In this document: one piece after another, positions 9,149 through 18,395 of the stretch
Numbering within the stretch: position 1 is the stretch's first letter
How the letters are laid out: the number at the start of each line of letters is the position of its first letter
Assembly: GCA_039934375.1 (NCBI GenBank)
Contig: JBDTMH010000001.1
Coordinates: forward strand, 15,714-79,713
DNA from: CAISIP01 sp039934375
Lineage (GTDB): Bacteria > Pseudomonadota > Gammaproteobacteria > Burkholderiales > Burkholderiaceae_C
Direction: 5' to 3'
Length of the DNA stretch: 64,000 bases
Translations under genes and position numbers: made by a program
The notes under the pieces: model-generated
The model's input: only the letters and a program-made list of their open reading frames with translations
Databases searched by the model: none
What the model was told of the DNA's origin: nothing

Positions 9149-9669
9149 AGAAGTTCCTGATTCCCCTGGCCATCTTCCTGGTGTTGGTCGGTTTCCTGGC
9201 CGTCGGCCTGGGTCTGGATCCGCGCAAGGTTCCGTCTCCGCTGATCGACAAGCCGGCGCCGGCGTTCAGCCTGCCGTTGCTGGACGCGCCCGAGCAGACA
9301 CTGTCGGCCAAGGATCTGCTCGGCAAGGTCTGGATCCTCAACGTCTGGGCGTCCTGGTGCGTGGCCTGCCGCATCGAGCATCCACTGCTGGTGGAGTTCT
9401 CGAAGATGGGCGTGGTGCCGATGTACGGCTTGAACTACAAGGACAAGCGCGACGACGCGATGGGCTGGCTCGGCAAGTTCGGCAACCCGTACACCCGTTC
9501 GCTGTCTGACACCGAAGGCCTGGTCGGCATCGATTTCGGTGTGTACGGCGTGCCCGAGACCTTCGTCATCGACAAGCAGGGCGTGATTCGATACAAGCAG
9601 ATCGGCCCGGTCACTCCCGAGGTATTGCGTGACGACATCATCCCGCTGGTCAGGAAACTCGGTGGCTGA
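9145..9669 (+). CDS. ccmG: CcmG/DsbE, thiol-disulfide oxidoreductase
   Basis: This membrane-anchored periplasmic thioredoxin reduces apocytochrome c cysteines before heme attachment. An N-terminal hydrophobic anchor (about residues 5-24) precedes a thioredoxin fold with the active site WCVAC (C72 and C75). The CcmG-typical GVYGVPETFVID follows, with its cis-proline. At 174 residues it has the usual length. It overlaps ccmF by 4 bp, and ccmH may start inside its 3' end. Confidence 0.94.
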   Translation: MKKFLIPLAIFLVLVGFLAVGLGLDPRKVPSPLIDKPAPAFSLPLLDAPEQTLSAKDLLGKVWILNVWASWCVACRIEHPLLVEFSKMGVVPMYGLNYKDKRDDAMGWLGKFGNPYTRSLSDTEGLVGIDFGVYGVPETFVIDKQGVIRYKQIGPVTPEVLRDDIIPLVRKLGG

Positions 9670-10162
9670 CGCGCGGCCGCACGGTTGGCGTCGCCTGGCA
9701 GCGCCGCTCGTTGCCTGCGTGTTGGCGCTGGTGCTGGTCGGCGCCGGCGCCAAGCAGGCCGTACCGGAGTCGGATGACCCGGTGCTCGAGGCGCGCATGC
9801 TGGCCATCGCCGAAGAACTGCGTTGCCTGGTGTGCCAGAACGAAACCATTGCCGCGTCGCATGCCGACCTGGCGGTCGATTTGCGCAAGCAGATCCGGCT
9901 CAAGTTGACAGCAGGCCAGTCGAAACAGCAGATCGTCGATTTCATGGTCGCGCGGTATGGCGAATTCGTGTTGTACCGCCCGCCACTCAAGGCCAGCACG
10001 TTGCTGCTGTGGCTGGGACCCTTCGTGCTGCTGATCGTGGGCGCGGTGGTGATGGCGATCAATATCCGGCGGCGCCGACGCGGGGTACTCGCGCAGACGT
10101 GGAGTCCGGAGCAAGCGCAGCGCGCGCGGGCCTTGCTCGACGAAGGGGCGGGTCCGTCATGA
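9662..10162 (+). CDS. ccmH: CcmH, cytochrome c maturation thioreductase
   Basis: The protein has an N-terminal signal/anchor, the hallmark motif LRCLVCQNETIAAS that binds apocytochrome c thiols, and a C-terminal membrane helix (about residues 120-140), as in the short CcmH form that is separate from CcmI. The start is placed at GTG 9662, overlapping the end of ccmG by 8 bp; an in-frame ATG at 9629 lies well inside ccmG and is less likely. The periplasmic three-helix domain between the anchors matches the CcmH/NrfF family. Confidence 0.9.
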   Translation: MADARPHGWRRLAAPLVACVLALVLVGAGAKQAVPESDDPVLEARMLAIAEELRCLVCQNETIAASHADLAVDLRKQIRLKLTAGQSKQQIVDFMVARYGEFVLYRPPLKASTLLLWLGPFVLLIVGAVVMAINIRRRRRGVLAQTWSPEQAQRARALLDEGAGPS

Positions 10163-10238
10163 TGGTCTCGGCCTTTGCCTGTTGCGTCCGCCGTCCGTGG
10201 GGGATGGCTATTTCTTGGGGGCGCCCTGGCGTTTTCGC

Positions 10239-11561
10239 ATGAGCTTGTTTCTGGTGGGAATGCTGGGGCTGATTGCCCTGGCTCTGGGGTTTGTTTTGCC
10301 GCCGTTACTGCGGCGCAAGCCGGGTGTTTCGACTGCCGCGACCGTGCTCGATGCACGCCGCGCCAATTTGCAGGTGCTGCGCGAGCAGCTGGCAAGTCTC
10401 GAGGCCGATCTTTCTGCAGGGACCATCGATGCCGATCAGTACCAGCTCAGCCGTACCGACATCGAGCGCCGCGCGCTCGACGAGGAGCAGGCAGCCGAAC
10501 ACGATGCGGGGGCGCTGGCGCCGCGCCGCGCCACCCGCTCGGCCGTGGTCGTGGGCCTGGCGATACCGCTGTTCGCGGTGCTGTTGTATGCGGCGCTGGG
10601 CCGGCCCCAGGCGGTTGAACTGGACGTAGCCGCAGCGCCGTCGGGCGAGGTCACGCTGCCGCAGGTCGAGGCGATGGTCGATCGATTGGCAAAGCGCCTG
10701 GAAAGCCAGACCACGGCGCAGCAAGGCGACCTGCAGGGCTGGACCATGCTGGCCAACTCCTACGCGGTGTTGCAGCGCTTCCCCGAGGCGAGCAAGGCCT
10801 TTGCCCGGGCGCGCGCGCTGGCGCCCGACAGCGCGCAATTGCTGGCCGACCATGCCGATGTGCTGGCGATGCTGCAGAACCAGAGCGTCGAAGGCGAGCC
10901 GGGACGGCTGGTGATGCGCGCCTTGCAGATCGATCCGCACAACCTCAAGGCGCTGACCATGGCCGGCAGTTGGGCCTTTGAGCGGCGCGACTATGTCGGC
11001 GCGGTCAACTACTGGAGCCAGGCCCAGCCGCTGGCGCCACCTGGCAGCGACTTCGCCGCCGGTCTGGCCAACAGCCTGCAGCAGGCGCGTGCCGCGGCGG
11101 CACAAAGCGGGCAACCGTTGGCGGCCGAGAGCCCTGCTACGGACAAGGCGCAGCACCAGGGCGCGACGCCAGCCGATGGTGGCAACAAGAAGCCGGCGGT
11201 GGCGGGCAATGCCAGTGCCGGGCAGGTCAGCGGCGAGGTGCAGGTGACACCGGTGCTGGCCAAACGCATTCGTCCCGGCGACACCTTGTTCGTGTTTGCA
11301 CGTGCGACCGAAGGGCCGCGCATGCCGCTGGCGATCATCCGCAATACCGCTTCGGGACTGCCCTTCACTTTCACGCTGGATGACAGCAGTGCGATGGCGC
11401 CGCAACTGCGCATCTCCGGATTCAAGCAGGTCATCGTCGGCGCGCGAATTTCTGCCTCCGGCGAGGCCACGCCGCGCAGCGGTGACCTGATGGGGCAACT
11501 CGGACCGGTCGACGTGGGCGCGGGCAAACTCGTGCTGATGATCGACAGCGTCGTTCCCTGA
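10239..11561 (+). CDS. ccmI: CcmI, apocytochrome c chaperone with TPR domain
   Basis: CcmI delivers apocytochrome c to the heme ligase. The protein of about 440 residues has two N-terminal membrane helices separated by a coiled cytoplasmic loop (LREQLASLEADLSAGTID), then a periplasmic TPR region with LQGWTMLANSYAVLQRFPEASKAF. An Ala-rich linker and the C-terminal CycH-type beta domain follow (VLAKRIRPGDTLFVFAR). ATG 10239 is chosen because the membrane helix begins immediately after it; the upstream in-frame codon at 10182 adds an unlikely leader. It is the last gene of the ccm operon. Confidence 0.9.
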   Translation: MSLFLVGMLGLIALALGFVLPPLLRRKPGVSTAATVLDARRANLQVLREQLASLEADLSAGTIDADQYQLSRTDIERRALDEEQAAEHDAGALAPRRATRSAVVVGLAIPLFAVLLYAALGRPQAVELDVAAAPSGEVTLPQVEAMVDRLAKRLESQTTAQQGDLQGWTMLANSYAVLQRFPEASKAFARARALAPDSAQLLADHADVLAMLQNQSVEGEPGRLVMRALQIDPHNLKALTMAGSWAFERRDYVGAVNYWSQAQPLAPPGSDFAAGLANSLQQARAAAAQSGQPLAAESPATDKAQHQGATPADGGNKKPAVAGNASAGQVSGEVQVTPVLAKRIRPGDTLFVFARATEGPRMPLAIIRNTASGLPFTFTLDDSSAMAPQLRISGFKQVIVGARISASGEATPRSGDLMGQLGPVDVGAGKLVLMIDSVVP

Positions 11562-11595
11562 GGCTGGCATCAAACCCGTCAATGAATCCGGCAGC

Positions 11596-12507
11596 ATGAA
11601 GCGCTTGCCGCCCCTGACTGCCTTGCGCGCATTCGACGCGGCGGTGCGCACCAGCAGCTTCACCCGCGCTGGCGAAGCCTTGCATGTGACACAAGGCGCG
11701 ATCAGCCGGCAGGTCAAGGTGCTGGAAGACTGGCTGGGCAAGCCGGTGTTCGTGCGCCACTACCAGGGCCTGACCCTGACGCCGGCCGGCAGCCTGCTGG
11801 CGCACAGCCTGGACGCCGCATTCGGCACCATCCAGGATGCGGTGGAGCAGATCGGTTACCTGGGTGCGCGCCAACGTATCTCGGTCAATGTGCCGGAGAC
11901 TTTCGCCTCGCGCTGGCTGGCGCCGCGGCTGCGCGCCTTCCACAGCCGGCATCCGGACATTGACCTGACCATCACCACCAATGCGGTGGCGAACCAGCGC
12001 GAGGCGCAGCAATACGACTGCCTGGTGCTGTTCCTCGACCAGCCCTGGTCCAAGGGCGACTGCCGGCTGCTGCGTCAGGAACAATATGTGGCGGTCGCCA
12101 GCCCCGAGTTGTGGCAGGACGCTCTGGCACCGGCGCTGGACAAGCTGACGCTGCTGCATGTACTGGCCGGCAGTAAACGGCTGCCGCTGTGGGAGGGTTG
12201 GTTCGCGTCGCTGGGCATACGGCATGTCGATCCGCGCCCCGGCATCGCGTTCTCGACCATGGACCAGGCCATCAATGCCGCCGTGTCGGGCGCCGGAGTG
12301 GCGGTGGTCGACGCGCCGATGGTCGAACGCGAACTCGCCGAACAGCGCCTGCGCCGGCTGGACAACCATGAACTGACCGCCAGCCACGGTTACTGGTTCG
12401 TCGAGCCGCGCGATGCTGCGCTGCGCGAACCGGCCCACAGCGCCGTCGTCGCCCTGTTCCAGGCCTGGCTGCTCGAGCTCAGCCGCCCGCCGGCGCCAGC
12501 GCTCTGA
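11596..12507 (+). CDS. LysR-family transcriptional regulator (GcvA-like)
   Basis: The 303-residue regulator has an N-terminal winged helix-turn-helix (PPLTALRAFDAAVRTSSF, then LHVTQGAISRQVKVLE) and a C-terminal effector-binding domain. The opening and the ERE-type ends resemble the GcvA/AmpR branch of LysR proteins. No divergently transcribed target gene lies beside it: ccmI is upstream on the same strand and the next gene is convergent, ending 2 nt away. Its target and ligand are therefore unknown. Confidence 0.85.
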   Translation: MKRLPPLTALRAFDAAVRTSSFTRAGEALHVTQGAISRQVKVLEDWLGKPVFVRHYQGLTLTPAGSLLAHSLDAAFGTIQDAVEQIGYLGARQRISVNVPETFASRWLAPRLRAFHSRHPDIDLTITTNAVANQREAQQYDCLVLFLDQPWSKGDCRLLRQEQYVAVASPELWQDALAPALDKLTLLHVLAGSKRLPLWEGWFASLGIRHVDPRPGIAFSTMDQAINAAVSGAGVAVVDAPMVERELAEQRLRRLDNHELTASHGYWFVEPRDAALREPAHSAVVALFQAWLLELSRPPAPAL

Positions 12508-12508
12508 C

Positions 12509-13726
12509 CTATTGCCGTATCACCACGGCGTCGAGTTGCAGCGCGCGGATTTGCAGCGCAGCGGCGTCGGCTTGCGCGCGGCTGGCGAATGGCCCGACCC
12601 GTACCCGTGTCAGCGTGCCGGCGCTTCGCTGCAATTGCTGCGTCGTTGCCGGCAGTCCGGCCTGCGTGAGCCGGGTGAAAGTGCGCTGTGCGTTGTCGGA
12701 CTGCGCGAACAGTCCGACGTTGATCAGGTAAGTCGCGTCGGATGCGTCGGGTGTGGCCGTGCGCGCCGGCTTGTCTTTGACGAGTGCTGCTGGCTCCGTC
12801 GCGGCTCCGGCAGAAGCGGCCGGGGCCGGTGTTGCCGCCACTGGAGTCTGGTGCGCCTTGCGGGACCGGGCAGTGATTGCCGCATGCCGAGCGGCTTCTT
12901 GTGAAAGTCGAAACGGGGTCGTCGGTTTTGCAATGTCGGAAGGCGCGCCAGCGTCACCGCTCTGATGGGCGGCCACGGACGATTCTGGCGCGGACGCTGC
13001 CGGCACATCGGACGCTGGCATGACAGGCGCGCTTGCGATCGCAGGTGCAGCTGCCGGTGCGGACGAAGCGCTCGGCAAAGGCGCCGTCGCGCCAACCACC
13101 GACCGGGGGTGATCGGCGCGAGACGTATCGGGCGATGCGCTGTTCGTGGGCAACCACCAGGCGACAGCCAGCATCATCGCCAGCAGTCCATTGGCGAGCG
13201 CCAGCCCCATCAGTCGCTGGCGCGAACTGGCCTGCCGGCTGAGCTGCAGGCAGGCATCGCGCAATGTCGGTGTGGCGGTCAGTGCCATTGCCAGCCGCTG
13301 GCGATGGTTGTTGAACAGCCATGTGTTGGCGAAGAATCCGGGCACCAGCAGGGCCAGAGTGGCCAGTGCCGCCCACAATCCCCAGCGAATCGATTCGGCC
13401 ATGCCGGTGGTGAAATGCGTGAGCGCCATCAGCCCCAGTGCGGCCGCCGCCAGCGCACTCAGGTATGCCAGCGCCGGCCGCCACAGGCCGCGAAAAACCA
13501 GCCAGTTCAGCGTGCACAGGCTGGCGGCCCAGTTCCAGCTGGGGCTGGCGCGGTCGTAGGTCTCGAATCGCGCCAGAATGGGCAGGTAATAGTCGGCATT
13601 GACCGGGCCGAGCGCGGCGCGGTGCAGCTGGTCGATGTGGCTTTCCTGCGACTGGTCGAGCACCGTGACCTTGGCCAAGCCATGGCTGGTGGTGGCTATG
13701 GTTTCGGGCATGGCGCATTTTGGCAT
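12509..13726 (-). CDS. Membrane protein with C-terminal SPOR domain
   Basis: The N-terminal half (to about residue 200) has a soluble start followed by several hydrophobic segments, the last ending LAVAWWLPTNS. Its pattern, with FETYDRASPSWNWAA and NTWLFNNHRQRL, resembles DUF2628-type membrane proteins. A long Ala/Pro/Ser-rich linker follows, then a C-terminal SPOR domain (about residues 330-405) with YLINVGLFAQSDNAQRT and VRVGPFASRAQADAAAL. SPOR domains bind denuded septal peptidoglycan, so a role at the division site or envelope is inferred. An internal ATG (13711) is an equally good start. The pairing of the two domains is not one I can name. Confidence 0.75.
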   Translation of the reverse strand: MPKCAMPETIATTSHGLAKVTVLDQSQESHIDQLHRAALGPVNADYYLPILARFETYDRASPSWNWAASLCTLNWLVFRGLWRPALAYLSALAAAALGLMALTHFTTGMAESIRWGLWAALATLALLVPGFFANTWLFNNHRQRLAMALTATPTLRDACLQLSRQASSRQRLMGLALANGLLAMMLAVAWWLPTNSASPDTSRADHPRSVVGATAPLPSASSAPAAAPAIASAPVMPASDVPAASAPESSVAAHQSGDAGAPSDIAKPTTPFRLSQEAARHAAITARSRKAHQTPVAATPAPAASAGAATEPAALVKDKPARTATPDASDATYLINVGLFAQSDNAQRTFTRLTQAGLPATTQQLQRSAGTLTRVRVGPFASRAQADAAALQIRALQLDAVVIRQ

Positions 13727-13821
13727 TCGCGCCAGCGCGGTTGTGTCTGCCAGCGCGGCTCGTGGTAGCGTGGCAGCGCCCGGTGCTGGTTACCGGGTCC
13801 ATCTGAAAGGGAGAAACCCAC

Positions 13822-14106
13822 ATGTCCATCAATCTGAAACCGCGCCGCTTGGGGATTGCCGGGGCGCTGGCGGTGCTCGCCGCAACGGCTGCCGCCGCAC
13901 TGCTGTTGCGTGGCAATGCGGCCCAGGCGCAAGCCGTTCTGGGGCCTATGTCGGCGCCGGCCTGCCAATGTTCGGTGGCGGTTTCCATTCCGGGTATGGG
14001 TAGCCGTATCACACATTGCATTTGCGGTGTGATGGCCTGTGCCATCACCGAGCCGGTTGATGCGACATCGCGGGCCAGCAGCATGATGCAGTGTGTGCGC
14101 CAGTGA
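13822..14106 (+). CDS. Small Cys-rich exported protein of unknown function
   Basis: The 94-residue protein has a basic N-terminus and a long hydrophobic segment (about residues 12-30) ending in AQAQA, a probable signal peptide. The short mature part has six cysteines arranged as CQC, HCIC, MAC and QC. A good Shine-Dalgarno sequence (AAGGGAGA) precedes the ATG. The spaced cysteines suggest disulfides or metal binding. No family was recognised. It stands alone, divergent from the SPOR gene. Confidence 0.6.
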   Translation: MSINLKPRRLGIAGALAVLAATAAAALLLRGNAAQAQAVLGPMSAPACQCSVAVSIPGMGSRITHCICGVMACAITEPVDATSRASSMMQCVRQ

Positions 14107-14163
14107 CCCGCCGCCGGTGCTGGGCCGGCGCTTATTTGCTGCAGGTCTGCGCTGCGCAGGCGC

Positions 14164-14775
14164 TCAGGATGCGTCGCCAGTCCAGACCGGCAATTCGTCC
14201 AGCGGCAAACCCAGCGCGTTCAGCACCGCCCAGGCCGCATAGGCGTCGTTGGCCGCATACAGCACCTGGCGTGGCTCCAGCGTCGGGTTCGCCCAGTTCG
14301 ACGTGGTCACGCGCTTGGACTTGAGCAGGCGGCGGTTGAACAGCAGTGCGATCGCGGCCTTGACGCCGATCGAGCGCGGATAACCGCGCCCGCTGAATAC
14401 GAAGTCCAGGTCCAGCAGCGGCTGGGCGTAGCTGCCCAGCCGGTGCATCAGCTGCTTCTGGTCGCTGCGCAGGTCGAAGCCCGCCTTCACGACGCCGCGT
14501 GCCGCCAGCACTTCGCGCACCAGCTCGGTGTTGTCGTCGTCATGCATCTGAAATACATAGGCATGGGTGCCGGTGGCGAACTGCACGACATCCGGCCCGC
14601 GCATCGGCTCGCCGGCCTTGAACGTCGGCTTCACCTCGGTGTCGAAACCCAGGAATGGACTGGCCAGCAAGGCCGCACGCGCCTGGCAACGCGCGGCATC
14701 GGAGTCAGGAAGTACGATCTGATCGAGGCGCAGGCCTTCGAATGGCACCAGCTGCAGCACCGCCTCCTTGGGCAT
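14164..14775 (-). CDS. 3'-5' exonuclease of the DEDDy (RNase D-like) fold
   Basis: The domain contains the four acidic motifs of DEDDy exonucleases: GFDTEV (D and E), GFDLRSD (D) and YAANDAYAAW (Tyr and Asp). It lacks the HRDC domains of full RNase D, giving about 203 residues from ATG 14775. A GTG at 14835 is an alternative start adding 20 residues. It probably removes nucleotides from 3' ends of RNA or DNA. The gene diverges from uvrA, which hints at, but does not show, a DNA-repair link. Confidence 0.75.
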   Translation of the reverse strand: MPKEAVLQLVPFEGLRLDQIVLPDSDAARCQARAALLASPFLGFDTEVKPTFKAGEPMRGPDVVQFATGTHAYVFQMHDDDNTELVREVLAARGVVKAGFDLRSDQKQLMHRLGSYAQPLLDLDFVFSGRGYPRSIGVKAAIALLFNRRLLKSKRVTTSNWANPTLEPRQVLYAANDAYAAWAVLNALGLPLDELPVWTGDAS

Positions 14776-14923
14776 CGTCTTGAGCCGGATCGGCTGCCTG
14801 GCGTTGTCGGGCGGTGATGCGGTGGGGTGGGACACCCGCGCAGTGTAGGCCAACGCCTTGCACAACCAGCCACGGGACGCAACGTGTCGAGACGCGCCGG
14901 CACGTTGCCTATGGTCACCCACA

Positions 14924-14953
14924 TTGGCAGATTTCGTGCCCAAGGGCTATCAT
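14924..14953 (+). promoter_or_regulatory. Candidate sigma-70 promoter of uvrA
   Basis: TTGGCA (14924-14929) and TATCAT (14948-14953) are separated by 18 nt and lie about 70 nt before the uvrA start. No LexA-box-like palindrome was noticed around it. Confidence 0.4.
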
Positions 14954-15020
14954 GTCGGGTTGCCCTTTGCACGGGCCGGCCCCATCGCGCCGCGACCGCG
15001 TTTGCCCCCTCACCTGATTC

Positions 15021-18000
15021 ATGCCTGCTTCTTCCATCGACGAAATCGACCCCCTATCCGGCCCGAACCGCCATGACGCCCATGGACGCACCATCAGCAT
15101 CCGCGGGGCGCGCACCCACAACCTGAAGAATGTCGATCTCGACATTCCGCGCAACCAGCTGGTGGTGATCACCGGCCTGAGCGGTTCTGGCAAGTCCAGT
15201 CTGGCGTTCGACACTCTGTACGCCGAAGGGCAGCGCCGCTACGTGGAGAGCCTGTCCACCTACGCGCGCCAGTTTTTGCAGTTGATGGACAAGCCCGACG
15301 TGGACATGATCGAGGGGCTGAGCCCGGCGATCTCGATCGAGCAGAAGGCAACCAGCCACAACCCGCGCTCCACCGTGGGCACGGTGACCGAGATCCACGA
15401 CTACCTGCGCCTGCTGTACGCGCGCGCCGGCACGCCGTATTGCCCTGAGCATGATCTGCCGCTGCAGTCGCAGACGGTCAGCCAGATGGTCGATGCGGTG
15501 CTGGCCATGGCTGAAGGCACGCGGTTGATGCTGCTTGCGCCGGTGGTGCGCGAGCGCAAGGGGGAATTCGCAGAGCTGTTCGCCGAGCTGCAGGCCAAGG
15601 GCTACGTGCGATTTCGTATCGGCGGCCAGGCGTTCGAGGTGGAGAACCTGCCCAAGCTGAAGAAGACCGAAAAACACAATATCGATGTCGTCATCGACCG
15701 CATCAGGGTGCGCGGCGAGGACGACATGGCGGCGCGTGACCAGTTGCGCCAGCGCCTGGCAGAGAGTTTCGAGGCGGCACTGGCCCTGGCCGATGGACGC
15801 GCGCTGGTGGTCGACATGGATGCACCAGCGGCGCGCGACGGCCTTGCCGCGGCCAGTGGCGAGCAGTACTTCAACGCACGTTTCGCCTGCCCGGTGTGCA
15901 GTTATTCGATCGCCGAACTCGAGCCACGGCTGTTCTCGTTCAACTCGCCGATGGGCGCGTGCCCTTCGTGCGACGGCATCGGCACGATGGAGTTTTTCGA
16001 TCCGGCGCGGGTTGTGGCCTTCCCGTCGCTGAGCCTGGCCAGCGGCGCGATCAAGGGCTGGGACCGGCGCAACGCCTATTATTTCGCCATGCTCGAGAGC
16101 CTGGCGCGGCACTACCGTTTCGACATTGACACCGCCTTCGAAGATCTGCCCGAAGCCACCCGCCAGGCCGTGTTGTACGGCTCCGGCGAGGAGGAGATCA
16201 AGTTCAGCTACGTGATGGAGTCTGGCGCGCAGCAGGGCAAGAAGCTCACGCGCAAGCATCCGTTCGAAGGGGTGATCCCGAACATGGCGCGGCGCTACCA
16301 AGAGACCGATTCGGTGCTGGTACGCGAAGACCTGGCCCGCTACCGCAGTCAGCAGCCTTGTCCGGAGTGCAACGGCACGCGGTTGCGGCGCGAGGCACGC
16401 CATGTCAAGGTGGGCGAAGGACTGCAGGCACGGGCCATCTACGAAGTCAGTCACGCGACGCTGCGCGAGAGCCTGCACTATTTCAGCAAGCTGCAGATGC
16501 ACGGCGCCAAGGGCGAGATCGCGGCCAAGGTGGTGCGCGAGATCGGCCTGCGGCTGAAGTTCCTCAACGACGTCGGGCTGAATTACCTGAGCCTGGACCG
16601 CAGCGCCGAGACGCTCAGCGGCGGCGAGTCGCAGCGCATCCGGCTGGCTTCGCAGATTGGCTCGGGCCTGACCGGGGTGATGTATGTGCTGGACGAACCC
16701 AGCATCGGCTTGCACCAGCGCGACAACGACCGGCTGATCGATACGCTCAAACATCTGCGCGACATCGGCAACAGCGTGCTGGTGGTGGAGCACGACGAGG
16801 ACATGATGCGCGCCGCCGACCACGTGATCGACATGGGCCCGGGCGCCGGCATCCATGGCGGGCGGGTGGTGGCGCAGGGCACCTTCGACGACATTCGTGC
16901 CAACCCTGAATCGCTGACCGGCCAGTACTTGGCCCATGTGCTGCGCATCGAGGTCCCGCGCAACCGTACGCCCTGGCTGCCCACCGTCGAGGCGACGCAG
17001 TCACGCCCGGCCAAGGGCCGACCCAGCGCCGCGGCCGTGGCCTGGGCCGAGCGCCAGGCAGAACATGTCGCCACGCAGGGCGATCTGCAGGCGATCCGTG
17101 TGGTCAAGGCCAGCGGCAACAACCTGCGCCATGTCGATGTGGCGTTTCCGGTCGGTTTGCTGACCTGCGTGACCGGTGTTTCCGGTTCGGGCAAATCAAC
17201 GCTGGTCAACGATACCTTGTATGCGGCCGTGGCGCGCCAGCTGTACCGCTCGCATGTCGAGCCGGCGGCGCATGCGGAGATCCACGGCATCGAGCATTTC
17301 GACAAGGTCATCAACGTCGATCAGTCGCCGATCGGGCGCACGCCGCGCAGCAATCCAGCCACCTATACCGGCATGTTCACCGCGATTCGCGAACTGATGG
17401 CCGAAATGAACATGGCGCGCGAACGGGGTTACGGGCCGGGCCGCTTCAGCTTCAACGTGGCCGGCGGCCGCTGTGAAGCCTGCCAGGGCGACGGCGTGAA
17501 GAAGGTCGAGATGCACTTTTTGCCCGACGTCTATGTGCCGTGCGACGTCTGCCGCGGCCAGCGTTACAACCGCGAGACCCTGGAGGTGATGTACAAGGGC
17601 CGCAATATCGCCCAGGTGCTGGACCTGACCGTCGAGGCGGCGGCCAAATTCTTCGAGACCGTGCCGACGATTGCGCGCAAGCTGCAGACGCTGCTCGACG
17701 TGGGACTGTCCTACATCAAGCTGGGGCAGTCGGCCACGACGCTGTCGGGCGGTGAGGCGCAGCGCGTCAAGCTGGCGCTGGAGCTGTCCAAGCGCGACAC
17801 CGGGCGCACGCTATACATCCTGGACGAACCCACGACCGGGCTGCATTTTGCCGACATCGCATTGCTGCTCAAGGTGTTGCAGCATCTGCGCGATGCCGGC
17901 AACACCATCGTCGTCATCGAGCACAACCTCGATGTGATCAAGACCGCCGACTGGATCATCGACATGGGCCCCGAGGGTGGCGCCGGTGGCGGAACTATCG

Positions 18001-18077
18001 TGGGTGAGGGCACGCCGGAGGACATCGCGGCGAATCCGGCCAGCCACACCGGGGTGTATTTGCAGCGGGTGTTGTAG
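15021..18077 (+). CDS. uvrA: UvrA, excinuclease ABC damage-recognition subunit
   Basis: UvrA is the DNA-damage-sensing ATPase of nucleotide excision repair. The 1018-residue protein has two ABC ATPase units. The first Walker A is GLSGSGKSS (about residues 52-60) and the second is GVSGSGKST (about 719-727), with signatures LSGGESQR and LSGGEAQR and Walker B ends in LDEP. Zinc-binding cysteine pairs are visible as CPVC...CPSC and CEAC...CDVC. It is slightly longer than typical UvrA (about 940-970) because of an N-terminal extension and a linker with ATQSRPAKGRPS before the second half. The start ATG 15021 has only a weak ribosome site. Confidence 0.97.
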   Translation: MPASSIDEIDPLSGPNRHDAHGRTISIRGARTHNLKNVDLDIPRNQLVVITGLSGSGKSSLAFDTLYAEGQRRYVESLSTYARQFLQLMDKPDVDMIEGLSPAISIEQKATSHNPRSTVGTVTEIHDYLRLLYARAGTPYCPEHDLPLQSQTVSQMVDAVLAMAEGTRLMLLAPVVRERKGEFAELFAELQAKGYVRFRIGGQAFEVENLPKLKKTEKHNIDVVIDRIRVRGEDDMAARDQLRQRLAESFEAALALADGRALVVDMDAPAARDGLAAASGEQYFNARFACPVCSYSIAELEPRLFSFNSPMGACPSCDGIGTMEFFDPARVVAFPSLSLASGAIKGWDRRNAYYFAMLESLARHYRFDIDTAFEDLPEATRQAVLYGSGEEEIKFSYVMESGAQQGKKLTRKHPFEGVIPNMARRYQETDSVLVREDLARYRSQQPCPECNGTRLRREARHVKVGEGLQARAIYEVSHATLRESLHYFSKLQMHGAKGEIAAKVVREIGLRLKFLNDVGLNYLSLDRSAETLSGGESQRIRLASQIGSGLTGVMYVLDEPSIGLHQRDNDRLIDTLKHLRDIGNSVLVVEHDEDMMRAADHVIDMGPGAGIHGGRVVAQGTFDDIRANPESLTGQYLAHVLRIEVPRNRTPWLPTVEATQSRPAKGRPSAAAVAWAERQAEHVATQGDLQAIRVVKASGNNLRHVDVAFPVGLLTCVTGVSGSGKSTLVNDTLYAAVARQLYRSHVEPAAHAEIHGIEHFDKVINVDQSPIGRTPRSNPATYTGMFTAIRELMAEMNMARERGYGPGRFSFNVAGGRCEACQGDGVKKVEMHFLPDVYVPCDVCRGQRYNRETLEVMYKGRNIAQVLDLTVEAAAKFFETVPTIARKLQTLLDVGLSYIKLGQSATTLSGGEAQRVKLALELSKRDTGRTLYILDEPTTGLHFADIALLLKVLQHLRDAGNTIVVIEHNLDVIKTADWIIDMGPEGGAGGGTIVGEGTPEDIAANPASHTGVYLQRVL

Positions 18078-18125
18078 CGGGCGCATGCGACGCGGCGCAA
18101 TTAACGACCCGCTCAACCGTACGCA

Positions 18126-18395
18126 CTATCGGTATATCTCGCGCCGGTTCCCAACCCGCAGCACCCGCACGACGATACGGGCATCCTGGATGTCGCAAAT
18201 AATGCGCCAATCACCCACACGGTATTTCCAGTAGTTGCCCAGCGTGGCGCCGCGCAAGGCTTCGCCAATCGCGCGCGGGTCGTCGCTGTTGGCGATGCGC
18301 GTCCTCAGAAACTGGACGATTCGGGTCTGGACGGATTTGTCCAGCTTCTCCAGTTCTTTCAGCGCATCGAGGTCAAACTCAAGGCGCCAGGCCAA
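18126..18395 (-). CDS. relE: RelE-family toxin
   Basis: The 89-residue protein matches RelE mRNA interferases: WRLEFDLDALKELEKLDK at the start, a basic helix, then LRGATLGNYWKYRVGDWR and the terminal VVRVLRVGNRREIYR. RelE toxins cut mRNA on the ribosome, and R and Y residues in these last two motifs are the usual active-site elements. It starts at TTG 18395, inside the end of the antitoxin gene (17-nt overlap), which implies coupled translation. The pairing with RelB directly upstream supports the assignment. Confidence 0.85.
   Translation of the reverse strand: MAWRLEFDLDALKELEKLDKSVQTRIVQFLRTRIANSDDPRAIGEALRGATLGNYWKYRVGDWRIICDIQDARIVVRVLRVGNRREIYR

Noticed and set aside
15054..16937. 627-codon minus-strand frame opposite uvrA
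   Set aside because: Antisense shadow of a strongly conserved gene; no motif or start signal.
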